In this document: piece by piece, positions 1 through 6,670 of the stretch | Layout of the letters: the number at the start of each line of letters is the position of its first letter | Position numbering within the stretch: the first letter of the stretch is position 1 | DNA from: an uncultured Prevotella sp. | Lineage (GTDB): Bacteria > Bacteroidota > Bacteroidia > Bacteroidales > Bacteroidaceae | Length of the DNA: 16,487 nt | Direction of reading: 5' to 3' | Assembly (NCBI GenBank): GCA_900542795.1 | Contig: UQPD01000045.1 | Span: forward strand, 1 to 16,487 | Notes under the pieces: model-generated | Told to the model about the DNA's origin: nothing | Seen by the model: only the letters and a program-made list of their open reading frames with translations | The model's database searches: none | Position numbers and translations under genes: made by a program

Positions 1-16
1 AATACACACACGATAG

Positions 17-53
17 GGCACAAATCAACTTATCAGAATTATTAGAACCACCC
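17..53. repeat. Dispersed intergenic repeat, copy 1
   Basis: This 37-base stretch recurs in the same orientation at 8804-8840 with three C/T differences (34 of 37 identical). The shared core includes AACTTATCAGAATTATTAG. It lies just beyond the 3' end of the sulfotransferase gene. No coding role is visible. I infer a dispersed intergenic repeat family; its genome-wide copy number cannot be judged from two copies. Confidence 0.75.
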
Positions 54-54
54 T

Positions 55-104
55 AAAGGGTTAAGTAAAAAGTGTGTCCGTATGCCACTTCCCCTTAACC
101 CTTT
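55..104. terminator. Compound hairpin downstream of the sulfotransferase gene
   Basis: AAAGGGTTAAG at 55-65 is perfectly complementary to CTTAACCCTTT at 94-104. A second small stem lies inside (AAGTG at 70-74 with CACTT at 86-90). On the plus strand a short T run follows (102-105); on the minus strand, the direction of the sulfotransferase, no clear U tract follows. It probably helps end or stabilise the sulfotransferase transcript, but the polarity is uncertain. Confidence 0.5.
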
Positions 105-141
105 TAAGTAGGTGTTCGAAGTTATTTTGAATAACTACTTA
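105..141. terminator. Second hairpin immediately after the sulfotransferase stop
   Basis: TAAGTAG at 105-111 pairs with CTACTTA at 135-141, and GTTATT at 121-126 pairs with AATAAC at 130-135, so two nested stems share one base. The element sits 7 bases past the end of the sulfotransferase gene. Its outer arm plus flank (AAGTAGGTG) recurs in the hairpin at 3784-3826, so it may belong to a repeated 3'-end structure. A terminator or mRNA-stabilising role is inference. Confidence 0.4.
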
Positions 142-147
142 TCACAT

Positions 148-1254
148 TTAAAGTTTGTAACCCCACTGTTCCAATACATCGCCCCAATTCTCTTCAACGA
201 GTTGCTTGGTGCGTTCAGCGTATTGATATTTGTTCTTTTTGTATCCCTTCTTCGAACCAACATATTGGGCAATAGCCGTTTTTGCATTGTCCCATCCTGG
301 GAGTGAAAGCGTGCGATAAATCTTTTCGGTCATGCCAAGTGCATCAGCCTCAAAGTCCTCAAACTTCACTTCAATCAAGTTACCTTCGGGGATAAGGTGC
401 TTGTCTGCCTCATATTGGTCGTGCAGTTTGCGGTAAGTGGTAAGGATATTCTGTTCAATAGCCTCGTCACTGAATTCCTCGAGTTTGAGAGGTTGAATGG
501 TGTTGGTAAAGAAAGAACGCGTACTCTCAAACACTGTGTAAGGATTACGCATCAAGTAGATAAACTTGGCATTGGGGAACATCTTTACCAACTCCTTAAC
601 GCGACCCGTGTGAGGAGGATTCTTTGAAAGGAATTGTTCACCTCCTGTGTTCCAAAGCGAAATCTTGATGAGTTTGCGGAAGGTCTCTTCCCATACATCG
701 AGTTCGGGCTTTGTAATATCCTTAAAAATAAGGTACTTATCGCAATACTCTTGCATGTATTTGGGGAAGAACCAAAAGTTGTAGAAGGTATATGGGCACA
801 TGTTTGAAATGGCAAATTCCTCTTCTTGCGGAAGGTCAACAGCCAATTCCATATTGTCGGTAGGACGTTTGTCGGGCATAAGCCACGACATGTTCTTCTT
901 AAAGAAAGGTTGTCCAAACATCATGAGGTGTGGAAAAACCGTTTGGTAAGTAGTGCAATAACCAAAGCGTTTGTCGCATGAGAGCACATTGTGTACAAAA
1001 GTAGTACCCGAACGCCAATGTCCAAGAATAAACACAGGGTCATTCTTAAGCGGTGTGTTGGCAAGCAATTTCTTGTAACGACGGTCTTGCAAAGGAGCAA
1101 GTACCGAAAGCAAACGGCAAACCGCCTTAGTCAGACGATATTTACCTTTCCATGGACCATCAACTGTACGTCCTGCAGTGAGTTCTTTAAAAGTTTTCCA
1201 GTCAGCTCCTACGAGCGTGTTAATGGGGAGTTTGTTAAATTCGATAAGACCCAT
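148..1254 (-). CDS. PAPS-dependent sulfotransferase
   Basis: A 368-residue protein of the sulfotransferase fold (Sulfotransfer_3-like), which moves a sulfo group from PAPS to an acceptor hydroxyl or amine. The 5'-phosphosulfate-binding loop is ILGHWRSGTTF at 76-86. A segment SKNPPH at 209-215 resembles the LK.P.H region of the family. The 3'-phosphate-binding motif RNPYTVFES at 236-244 supplies the expected Arg and Ser. No signal peptide is seen, so it is probably cytoplasmic, where PAPS is made. It ends the leftward gene series, 137 bases after the M6 peptidase gene, and no PAPS synthesis genes are nearby. The acceptor cannot be read from the sequence. Bacteroides thetaiotaomicron BT_0416, a sterol sulfotransferase, is a relevant relative to compare, but a glycan or lipid acceptor is equally possible. 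Family call firm, substrate open. Confidence 0.88.
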   Translation of the reverse strand: MGLIEFNKLPINTLVGADWKTFKELTAGRTVDGPWKGKYRLTKAVCRLLSVLAPLQDRRYKKLLANTPLKNDPVFILGHWRSGTTFVHNVLSCDKRFGYCTTYQTVFPHLMMFGQPFFKKNMSWLMPDKRPTDNMELAVDLPQEEEFAISNMCPYTFYNFWFFPKYMQEYCDKYLIFKDITKPELDVWEETFRKLIKISLWNTGGEQFLSKNPPHTGRVKELVKMFPNAKFIYLMRNPYTVFESTRSFFTNTIQPLKLEEFSDEAIEQNILTTYRKLHDQYEADKHLIPEGNLIEVKFEDFEADALGMTEKIYRTLSLPGWDNAKTAIAQYVGSKKGYKKNKYQYAERTKQLVEENWGDVLEQWGYKL

Positions 1255-1293
1255 TTATTCTTTTTATTTTGTGTTTTGATTATTCGTTTCTTT

Positions 1294-1347
1294 GAAGTCG
1301 TCTAAAAGTTTAAATCTAATCTTTGTCAGAAAAGTTTAGATGACTTC
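1294..1347. other. Inverted repeat between the M6 peptidase and sulfotransferase genes
   Basis: GAAGTCGTCTAAA at 1294-1306 is complementary to TTTAGATGACTTC at 1335-1347 apart from one central position (G-U if transcribed rightward, A-C leftward). The loop is 28 bases. It fills much of the 137-base gap after the M6 peptidase stop. It may be a weak terminator or processing structure, since no T tract follows on the minus strand. I found no convincing promoter for the sulfotransferase here. Confidence 0.45.
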
Positions 1348-1391
1348 TTTATCAGCCTAATGCCCTATCACTTTCGCTAGCTATAAAATTC

Positions 1392-3263
1392 TTATTTCTT
1401 AACCACCTTGCGTCCACCTACAATATAGATGCCAGGAGCAGCTTGTTGTAATGAAGGGATGCGTCTACCCAAAACATCGTAGATTGTTGTATTGGTTTTT
1501 GACGCCTGTGCAGGAGTCAACACTTGATTGATTCCCGTGAGTGTGGCATCGAGATAGCTAAAAGTTACACTACCATCCTCTTGACGCTCAATGTTGTAGA
1601 TGGGACGTGAGAGTTTCTTCGTAGACCCTGTATGGAGTATAGTGGCAGGCGTAGTGTCATCTGTCAGCGAGTTAATGTTAATAGTGTCGTTTTGCAAGGG
1701 GAAGAGGTCAGCACTGATGCGTTTAAACAAATCCGAAATGTTCAGACCCAATCCCGAGCCACTACCTTCCTTCACATTGTCAGCAGGCACATAAGTCATG
1801 CGTTGACGGTCTGCCTTCGTGTTGACGCTATTACCATTCCAATTAGCGCGTTCATAGTCCACGTGTAACACAAAGAGTCCTTCGCCCATCATCGAAGCAT
1901 GCCACTTATTAGAGTGTGGAGCAGAGAAAATGTAATATTCTTTTTTATTCTCTGGATTTCGAACCACATAAGCACGTGCACCTTCGCGGTTCTTAACAGA
2001 ACCATCAAGAGGCAACACACGCACAAATTGTGCAACATCAGTCAGTTCTTCTACAGGCAACCAACCCATGTAACTACGTTCGTAGGCAGTGTATTCCACA
2101 GGACGATAGCCATCGTAGAAGTACTGTCCGTAGTCCATAATGTCCCAATAGCCCATAGTGGTGAAAGAGCCACTCGATTTGGATGTATTATAAAAGTCGG
2201 GCAAACCAAGTGCGTGACCAAACTCGTGGCAGAATAAACCAACACCATCTAACTCAGCCCCTTTAATGTCGTTAGGTGACGAACCATATTGCTGCAACAA
2301 TTCGTTACCCATAAAGTAAGAGCCAATCGTCACTGTTTTATTATTAACGCTGAACGAAGATTGTTGGAATTTTGCCCAAAGATAGTCGCTATTTCCATCC
2401 TCGAACGAAGACTGCTGACCTGGACCAGCAAACATCAGTGCCACCATTGGCACCTTGCTTGTACCCTCTAAGCAATATTTTGAAAAATCGACTTGCTTTT
2501 CTGCTTCAGCCAACACATCTTTCACAAAAGTAATGCTATTGGGGTCGGTAGTTCCACTTTGACTGTCCTTGCCATAGTAGGCATATCCATTGGGCAATGT
2601 AACTTGTGCCACAACCTCAAACTGTGGAGCAAACAAGCTGTCGCTTTGTGCCAAGAAATAGTCGCGTACAGACCCCTTAGAACCTGCCTCGTCCTTATAG
2701 CCGCTTTCATTAAAGAAACGCGAAATCTTTTTAGCATCATGGTCCTCGCGGAATTTGCGGTCAGCAAAGTTAACCATCACAACGGGCAACACAGGTTTGC
2801 CAATGCTTTGCACAGCACCTTGTGCAGAGGTGCCATATTTTCCCAAACCATCTTCAGTTGAAGTGGTAAGCGACTGTGTGTGCAAACCCTCATTGTCAAT
2901 GCGCAGCAAGGGTTGTTGCGGACAAGCCTCTTCCATAAGGGCAGAAGCCTCAGTAGCACTCACAAGCTGTTGAGGCATGCGAGTCGTAGAGACTTGATTT
3001 TTCCCATCTACCAATAAGTTAGAGGGAGCCAACACCTTACCATTGCGACGAGCGTAGTAAAAGTGACCATCTTTACCAGGCAACACAGCCACACCATTGG
3101 TTGTAGTGTAGAGAGTATAGCGTCCGTTGCCAAGCGCATTTATTGTAACCGATGTGCCATCGGGTTGTTGATGCACAATGGTGCGACGCACGGGGAATGT
3201 GGCATGAGCCGAAGTTGCGCCCAAGGTTAAAAAGAGGAGAGGAAGTATATGTTTAATTTTCAT
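1392..3263 (-). CDS. Secreted M6-family metallopeptidase
   Basis: I place the start at 3263, giving 623 residues, because the protein then opens with a classic Sec signal peptide (MKIKHILPLLFLTLGATSAHA, residues 1-21). A longer in-frame start at 3335 would hide it and overlap the preceding gene. The zinc site HEFGHALGLPD (346-356) has the HExxHxxGxxD form of metzincin-like M6 peptidases (immune inhibitor A type), with E347 as the catalytic base. The last 30 residues (594-623, beginning IYDVLGRRI and ending in basic GRKVVKK) resemble the short C-terminal tails of many exported Prevotella and other Bacteroidetes proteins, possibly a type IX sorting signal or a remnant of one. It starts 22 bases after the NfeD-like gene and is probably cotranscribed with it. 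The substrate is unknown; host or dietary protein is a guess. Confidence 0.85.
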   Translation of the reverse strand: MKIKHILPLLFLTLGATSAHATFPVRRTIVHQQPDGTSVTINALGNGRYTLYTTTNGVAVLPGKDGHFYYARRNGKVLAPSNLLVDGKNQVSTTRMPQQLVSATEASALMEEACPQQPLLRIDNEGLHTQSLTTSTEDGLGKYGTSAQGAVQSIGKPVLPVVMVNFADRKFREDHDAKKISRFFNESGYKDEAGSKGSVRDYFLAQSDSLFAPQFEVVAQVTLPNGYAYYGKDSQSGTTDPNSITFVKDVLAEAEKQVDFSKYCLEGTSKVPMVALMFAGPGQQSSFEDGNSDYLWAKFQQSSFSVNNKTVTIGSYFMGNELLQQYGSSPNDIKGAELDGVGLFCHEFGHALGLPDFYNTSKSSGSFTTMGYWDIMDYGQYFYDGYRPVEYTAYERSYMGWLPVEELTDVAQFVRVLPLDGSVKNREGARAYVVRNPENKKEYYIFSAPHSNKWHASMMGEGLFVLHVDYERANWNGNSVNTKADRQRMTYVPADNVKEGSGSGLGLNISDLFKRISADLFPLQNDTININSLTDDTTPATILHTGSTKKLSRPIYNIERQEDGSVTFSYLDATLTGINQVLTPAQASKTNTTIYDVLGRRIPSLQQAAPGIYIVGGRKVVKK

Positions 3264-3285
3264 CACGTTCTTATTTATATATATA

Positions 3286-3756
3286 TTATTGTGTGTCAGT
3301 AATGGGTTCAACCGTGATAGTAGCTTCGCATACATGCGTCACGCAAATGGGAGTACCCGGATTGATAAAACTACCCGCAGATTTCACCTCCACCTGTTTG
3401 CCATTGATTTCAGCATTGCCCACCAAGGCAAGTCGTGTTAAGGCACGTCCTTTATCGCCCACACTGATAGAGAGTTGTTCGGGAGTAGCGTTTGTTGAGT
3501 CGATAGCAGTGTGCAGGCTCATACGGTCAAAGGTGCGCGAGTGAGCCACCCCATACAGCATAATGCCAAGCACCACAAGAGCAATGACAATAGCGGTGCA
3601 AGCCCAAGTCACGCCATATTCAGCATAAATGAGGTAAGCATCCACAATGGCACAAGCAATAGATCCAATGCCAGCCCAACCAAAGCCTGGAAGCACAAAC
3701 ACTTCGAGCAAGCCCAAGATAAGGGCAAATACAGCCAAAATAATAATAACGGTCAT
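3286..3756 (-). CDS. NfeD-like membrane protein
   Basis: From the ATG at 3756 this is a 156-residue protein with three hydrophobic segments (about 2-20, 25-43 and 50-70) followed by a soluble C-terminal domain (about 96-152). The latter has the VGDKGRALT...G...INGKQVEV...FI.PGT pattern of the NfeD OB-fold. NfeD proteins are membrane partners of flotillin-like scaffold proteins. An in-frame TTG at 3798 would add 14 residues and is less likely, because the ATG start puts the first membrane segment at the N terminus. In many Bacteroidales I would expect a flotillin-like floA next to it; here the downstream neighbour, 22 bases away, is the M6 peptidase. The domain call is good. The role in this cell is inferred only from the family. 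Confidence 0.8.
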   Translation of the reverse strand: MTVIIILAVFALILGLLEVFVLPGFGWAGIGSIACAIVDAYLIYAEYGVTWACTAIVIALVVLGIMLYGVAHSRTFDRMSLHTAIDSTNATPEQLSISVGDKGRALTRLALVGNAEINGKQVEVKSAGSFINPGTPICVTHVCEATITVEPITDTQ

Positions 3757-3783
3757 AAGGCACAAAAGGTTTGAGGTTTTTGG

Positions 3784-3826
3784 TAAGTAGGTGCTCAAAA
3801 ATATTTACATTGTGAGAACCTACTTA
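3784..3826. other. Hairpin between rsgA and the NfeD-like gene
   Basis: TAAGTAGGT at 3784-3792 pairs perfectly with ACCTACTTA at 3818-3826, and three further pairs (3794-3796 with 3814-3816) follow one mismatch. It lies 62 bases past the rsgA stop and just upstream of the NfeD-like start. The arm AAGTAGGTG followed by (C/T)TC is shared with the structure at 105-141. It may separate the two transcripts, but no U tract is evident. Confidence 0.5.
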
Positions 3827-3888
3827 AAGAAAAAGAGAGAGGGTAGGAGAGAAGCGTTAGGCTCTTGAAAAAAGTTCAATAACAAAGT

Positions 3889-4839
3889 TTAGTAAGCCGC
3901 GCGATATTTTCCCTCCTCCTTATCGTCCATCATCGAGAGATACGAGGCATAGCGCGAAGGAGCCAAGTGGTGTTCTTCGAGAGCTTGCAGCACAGCGCAA
4001 CCCGGTTCGTGCGTATGTGTGCAATTATTAAAGCGGCAGTCTGCCGAGATGGCAAAGATGTCGCGAAAGTAGTGAGCCACCTCTTCAGGTTCCATGTTGA
4101 ACGTGCCAAAGCCTTTAACTCCAGGCACATCAATCAAAGCACCTTGGTGGTTAGGCAGTTCAAAGAGTTCGCTAAAGGTAGTGGTGTGCATACCCGTGCC
4201 GTGCGCATCCGATATTTCAGCCGTACGTACATGCGCATCCGGTATGAGCAAGTTGAGCAAAGTACTTTTTCCCACGCCCGAGTGTCCTGCCAATAACGTA
4301 GTTTTACCTTGAAGATGTTGCGCCAAAGCATCCACGCCCTCATTCTTTAGAGCCGAGATGCAGAAGCAGTCATAACCAATGTTCGTGTAGAGTGCCTTCC
4401 AATAGTCAAGCAGTTCGTGCTCATCGTCCGTAAGGTCATCAGTCTTGTTAAAAGCAATGCACACAGGTACGCGATAAGCTTCAGCCGAAGCCAAGAAACG
4501 GTCAATAAACGTAGTACTCGTTTCGGGGCGTGCAATCGTCACCACAAGCAGAGCCATGTCCACGTTCGCAGCAAGGATGTGGCTTTGTTTTGACAAGTTC
4601 GATGCTTTGCGAATGATGTAGTTACGTCGTTCGTCAATTTCGGTAATAAAGGCAGCGTTTTCCTCTTTTCCTTCAGTTTGCTGTTCTTTAATGGTAACCC
4701 CATCTCCCACAGCAACGGGATTTGTTGAGCGTATGCCGCGTAAGCGAAAGTTACCTTTCACCTTACATTCCACGATGCGTCCATCATCGGTGCGCACCAC
4801 ATACCAGCTACCTGTGCTTTTAATAACTTTTCCGTGCAT
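3889..4839 (-). CDS. rsgA: Ribosome small-subunit-dependent GTPase A
   Basis: RsgA (YjeQ/YloQ) is a circularly permuted GTPase that acts in late maturation of the 30S ribosomal subunit. The 316-residue protein has an N-terminal OB-like domain (about 1-70). The permuted G motifs are then in the expected order: G4 NKTD at 131-134, G5 SAL at 162-164, G1 GHSGVGKST at 185-193, a G2 threonine near 219-221, and G3 DVPG at 237-240. The C-terminal zinc finger has C268, C273, H275 and C281, in the family spacing. All key residues are present and the length is normal. It follows frr by 166 bases on the same strand, a usual association. The start at 4839 agrees with the family's N terminus. Confidence 0.97.
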   Translation of the reverse strand: MHGKVIKSTGSWYVVRTDDGRIVECKVKGNFRLRGIRSTNPVAVGDGVTIKEQQTEGKEENAAFITEIDERRNYIIRKASNLSKQSHILAANVDMALLVVTIARPETSTTFIDRFLASAEAYRVPVCIAFNKTDDLTDDEHELLDYWKALYTNIGYDCFCISALKNEGVDALAQHLQGKTTLLAGHSGVGKSTLLNLLIPDAHVRTAEISDAHGTGMHTTTFSELFELPNHQGALIDVPGVKGFGTFNMEPEEVAHYFRDIFAISADCRFNNCTHTHEPGCAVLQALEEHHLAPSRYASYLSMMDDKEEGKYRAAY

Positions 4840-4859
4840 TCAGTGCAAAATATACAAGG

Positions 4860-4900
4860 GCTTGCCAAGGAGAGTGCATGAGCATTCTGGCTTGGCAAGC
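4860..4900. other. Perfect 10-bp inverted repeat in the frr-rsgA gap
   Basis: GCTTGCCAAG at 4860-4869 and CTTGGCAAGC at 4891-4900 are perfect complements with a 21-base loop. TACAAGGG occurs on both sides (4853-4860 and 4906-4913). In the leftward transcript the hairpin sits about 20 bases ahead of the rsgA start, so it could be a terminator for frr or a leader structure for rsgA. The AT-rich TATATTTTG that follows on the minus strand only approximates a -7 box. Confidence 0.55.
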
Positions 4901-5005
4901 ACCTCTACAAGGGTGTTATAAAATGTAGTCAGAGAGTTTATGAGAACATCGGCTGCGTTCTTTGTTTATAAACGGAACTCCAACCTCATTTCAAAACAAA
5001 TCTTT

Positions 5006-5566
5006 TTAAACAGTCATAATTTCCTTGTTCTTAGCAGCAAGGATTTCTTCAATTTGCTTCATCTTCTTGTCGTGAATCTTCTGCAAATCGTTTTCGGCAT
5101 CCTTCTCCACATCTTCAGAAAGACCATCCTTCACAGCCTTTTTGAGTTTGTCGATACCATCGCGACGTGCATTGCGGATAGCCACCTTAGCTTCTTCAGC
5201 TTCTTTGGCGCACTGCTTCGTGAGTTGTTTACGACGGTCTTCGGTGAGAGGTGGAATACCCAAGCGGATGATTTCGCCATTATTTTCGGGCATAATACCG
5301 ATGGTCGAATCAATGATAGCCTTTTCAATAATGTGGAACATTGATTTTTCCCAAGGTTTAATGGCAATTGTGCGCGAGTCAGGTGTCGTAATGGCAGCCA
5401 CATTGTTAATAGGCACCATTGAACCATATGAATTTACGCGCAAGTCGTCCAAAATATGTACGTTAGCCTTACCGGCACGGATTTGTGCGAGCGTTTCTTC
5501 CAAGTGGAGTACACTCATGTCCATTTTATCCTCGCAGTCGCTGAGGCATTTCTTTACGTCGAGCAT
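5006..5566 (-). CDS. frr: Ribosome recycling factor
   Basis: A 186-residue protein of the length expected for RRF, which with EF-G and IF3 splits post-termination ribosomes in the cytoplasm. The family layout is visible. A first helix carries LEETLAQIRAGKANVHILDD (near residues 22-41, with the conserved R and G-K/R-A pattern). A compact second domain follows with INNVAAITTPDSRTIAI...W. Two long charged helices then run from about 108 to the end, including LTEDRRKQL and the conserved E-AKVAIRNARRD segment. The start at 5566 is supported by the normal N terminus and by a promoter-like repeat ending about 30 bases upstream. It precedes rsgA on the same strand. No unusual residue changes were noticed. 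Confidence 0.97.
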   Translation of the reverse strand: MLDVKKCLSDCEDKMDMSVLHLEETLAQIRAGKANVHILDDLRVNSYGSMVPINNVAAITTPDSRTIAIKPWEKSMFHIIEKAIIDSTIGIMPENNGEIIRLGIPPLTEDRRKQLTKQCAKEAEEAKVAIRNARRDGIDKLKKAVKDGLSEDVEKDAENDLQKIHDKKMKQIEEILAAKNKEIMTV

Positions 5567-5598
5567 TTTCTATAGGTTTTTTTGATGTATATTCTTTC

Positions 5599-5782
5599 TT
5601 TTGCAAAGATAGTGCAAGGTGAGTGCAATAGAAAAGGAAAACCTGCAAGGCTTTCATTTTTATTGCCGAACCGCTGCCTATCTTCTGTAAAGATAGTGCA
5701 AACCGAATGCAAAAAGCCAAGCTTGCTTGAGATTTTTGCTGAGGTGCAGCCTATCTTCTGCAAAGATAGTGCAAGGTGAGCG
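5599..5782. repeat. Three-copy promoter-bearing intergenic repeat
   Basis: The core GCAAAGATAGTGCAA occurs at 5603-5617 (copy A), 5687-5701 (copy B, one base changed) and 5760-5774 (copy C). Spacings are 84 and 73 bases. Copies B and C are preceded by TATCTTCTG, so each forms a small palindrome (CTATCTT against AAGATAG); copy A lacks that arm. The extension GGTGAG(T/C)G is shared by A and C. Read leftward the core contains TATCTTTG, a Bacteroidetes -7 box. The repeat fills most of the 322-base gap between the HD gene and frr. Short open frames across it are by-products of the repeat. Confidence 0.8.
5604..5634 (-). promoter_or_regulatory. Probable proximal frr promoter (repeat copy A)
   Basis: On the minus strand TATCTTTG (5611-5604) matches the Bacteroidetes -7 consensus TAnnTTTG. 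Nineteen bases upstream lies TTTC, one base off the -33 box TTTG. Transcription would begin near 5597 and leave a leader of about 30 bases before the frr start. Confidence 0.6.
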
Positions 5783-5791
5783 TACTACAAA
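5761..5791 (-). promoter_or_regulatory. Canonical distal promoter (repeat copy C)
   Basis: On the minus strand TTTG (5791-5788), a 19-base spacer and TATCTTTG (5768-5761) match both boxes of the Bacteroidetes sigma factor consensus exactly. It points toward frr, about 195 bases away, and starts less than 100 bases beyond the HD gene stop. It could be a second frr promoter. Confidence 0.6.
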
Positions 5792-5888
5792 ACGAAAGGG
5801 GCGGATTTTCGTTTTTTTATTGTCAATGACGCAGTTTGGGCTCCGATATTCTCAATAAATTTCTAAGAAATAAGCACTGAAAATATTT

Positions 5889-6509
5889 TTATGGATTTTG
5901 AATATCCTTCATAATATCGTCAAAAATTTGTTGCATCCGTTCAGGTTGTTTTATTATTTCGCGCAACTGTTTCAGCGGTTCAGCATTCGGACTCTCAGGC
6001 AACCAAAGTTGCAAGTAGCCACCCTCACCATATTTTTTGTGTAGATGTTGCACCATGCGCTCATATTGCTGAGGGCGTGAGAGTTCTGGATAATGATCCA
6101 ATCCATACAATAGGGCACGTTTAATAACCGTATGCGGCACAATGATGCGGTCCGCCTCAGCCACAATCATCCCATATATGCTACGCGGTTTCGATTTTGC
6201 TGAGGCACGATGATCCTCAGCCGCTTGAGCAATTATTTCTATCTCTTGCGGTGTAAACCATGCAGCCAGTTGACGGTCAGCACGAATCATTCTGCCCGAC
6301 TCCAAGTGATGCACTTCGCGTCCAGCACAAAGTCCGATGTCATGACAAGCTGCCGCCATAAGCACCAAACGTTCGTCCACTTCGGCATAATGCTTAGCCA
6401 TTTGCAAACTACGTTCCATCACCGCAAGGGCATGGTCACGACGATGGGCAGGGTCAAAGTGGTCGTATTGCGGCAAAATATGTAGTTGAATATAATCGTT
6501 TAATGTCAT
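5889..6509 (-). CDS. HD-domain phosphohydrolase
   Basis: A 206-residue soluble protein with the HD metal-binding arrangement: H26 (with H22 close by), the paired H56-D57, and D120. Additional histidines that could assist are at 67, 68 and 100. HD proteins hydrolyse phosphate esters, often of nucleotides, but this short single-domain type does not reveal its substrate. No membrane segment or signal peptide is present. It lies 161 bases after lpxB and 322 bases before frr on the same strand, so its operon membership is uncertain. I found no clear promoter in front of it. It is distinct from the large RelA/SpoT enzymes, which have more domains. The family call is good, function unknown. Confidence 0.82.
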   Translation of the reverse strand: MTLNDYIQLHILPQYDHFDPAHRRDHALAVMERSLQMAKHYAEVDERLVLMAAACHDIGLCAGREVHHLESGRMIRADRQLAAWFTPQEIEIIAQAAEDHRASAKSKPRSIYGMIVAEADRIIVPHTVIKRALLYGLDHYPELSRPQQYERMVQHLHKKYGEGGYLQLWLPESPNAEPLKQLREIIKQPERMQQIFDDIMKDIQNP

Positions 6510-6588
6510 GTGTGTAGAATGTGAGTCTCCCTTCTGTTCAAAAAAAACTTTGTTACTCCTCCTTATACCTTATTATATATATAGTACT

Positions 6589-6630
6589 CAAGTTTCGGAT
6601 TTAGTTAAGACGGGCTAAATCCGAAACTTG
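6589..6630. other. Perfect 16-bp inverted repeat between lpxB and the HD gene
   Basis: CAAGTTTCGGATTTAG at 6589-6604 and CTAAATCCGAAACTTG at 6615-6630 are perfect complements around a 10-base loop. A/T-rich TATATA tracts lie on both sides. The stem is long enough to terminate lpxB transcription or to protect its 3' end, but neither strand has a T tract directly after it, which is unusual for an intrinsic terminator. A protein-binding palindrome is an alternative. Confidence 0.7.
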
Positions 6631-6670
6631 TATATAGAATTCTTAAGCAAGTACCCCGTTTTGCGAATTG

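Noticed and set aside
112..306. Plus-strand hydrophobic open frame at the left edge
   Set aside because: It lies mostly antisense to the well-supported sulfotransferase gene and begins inside a hairpin.
5526..5763. Small minus-strand open frames upstream of frr
   Set aside because: They are translations of the promoter-bearing repeat and show no protein-like features.
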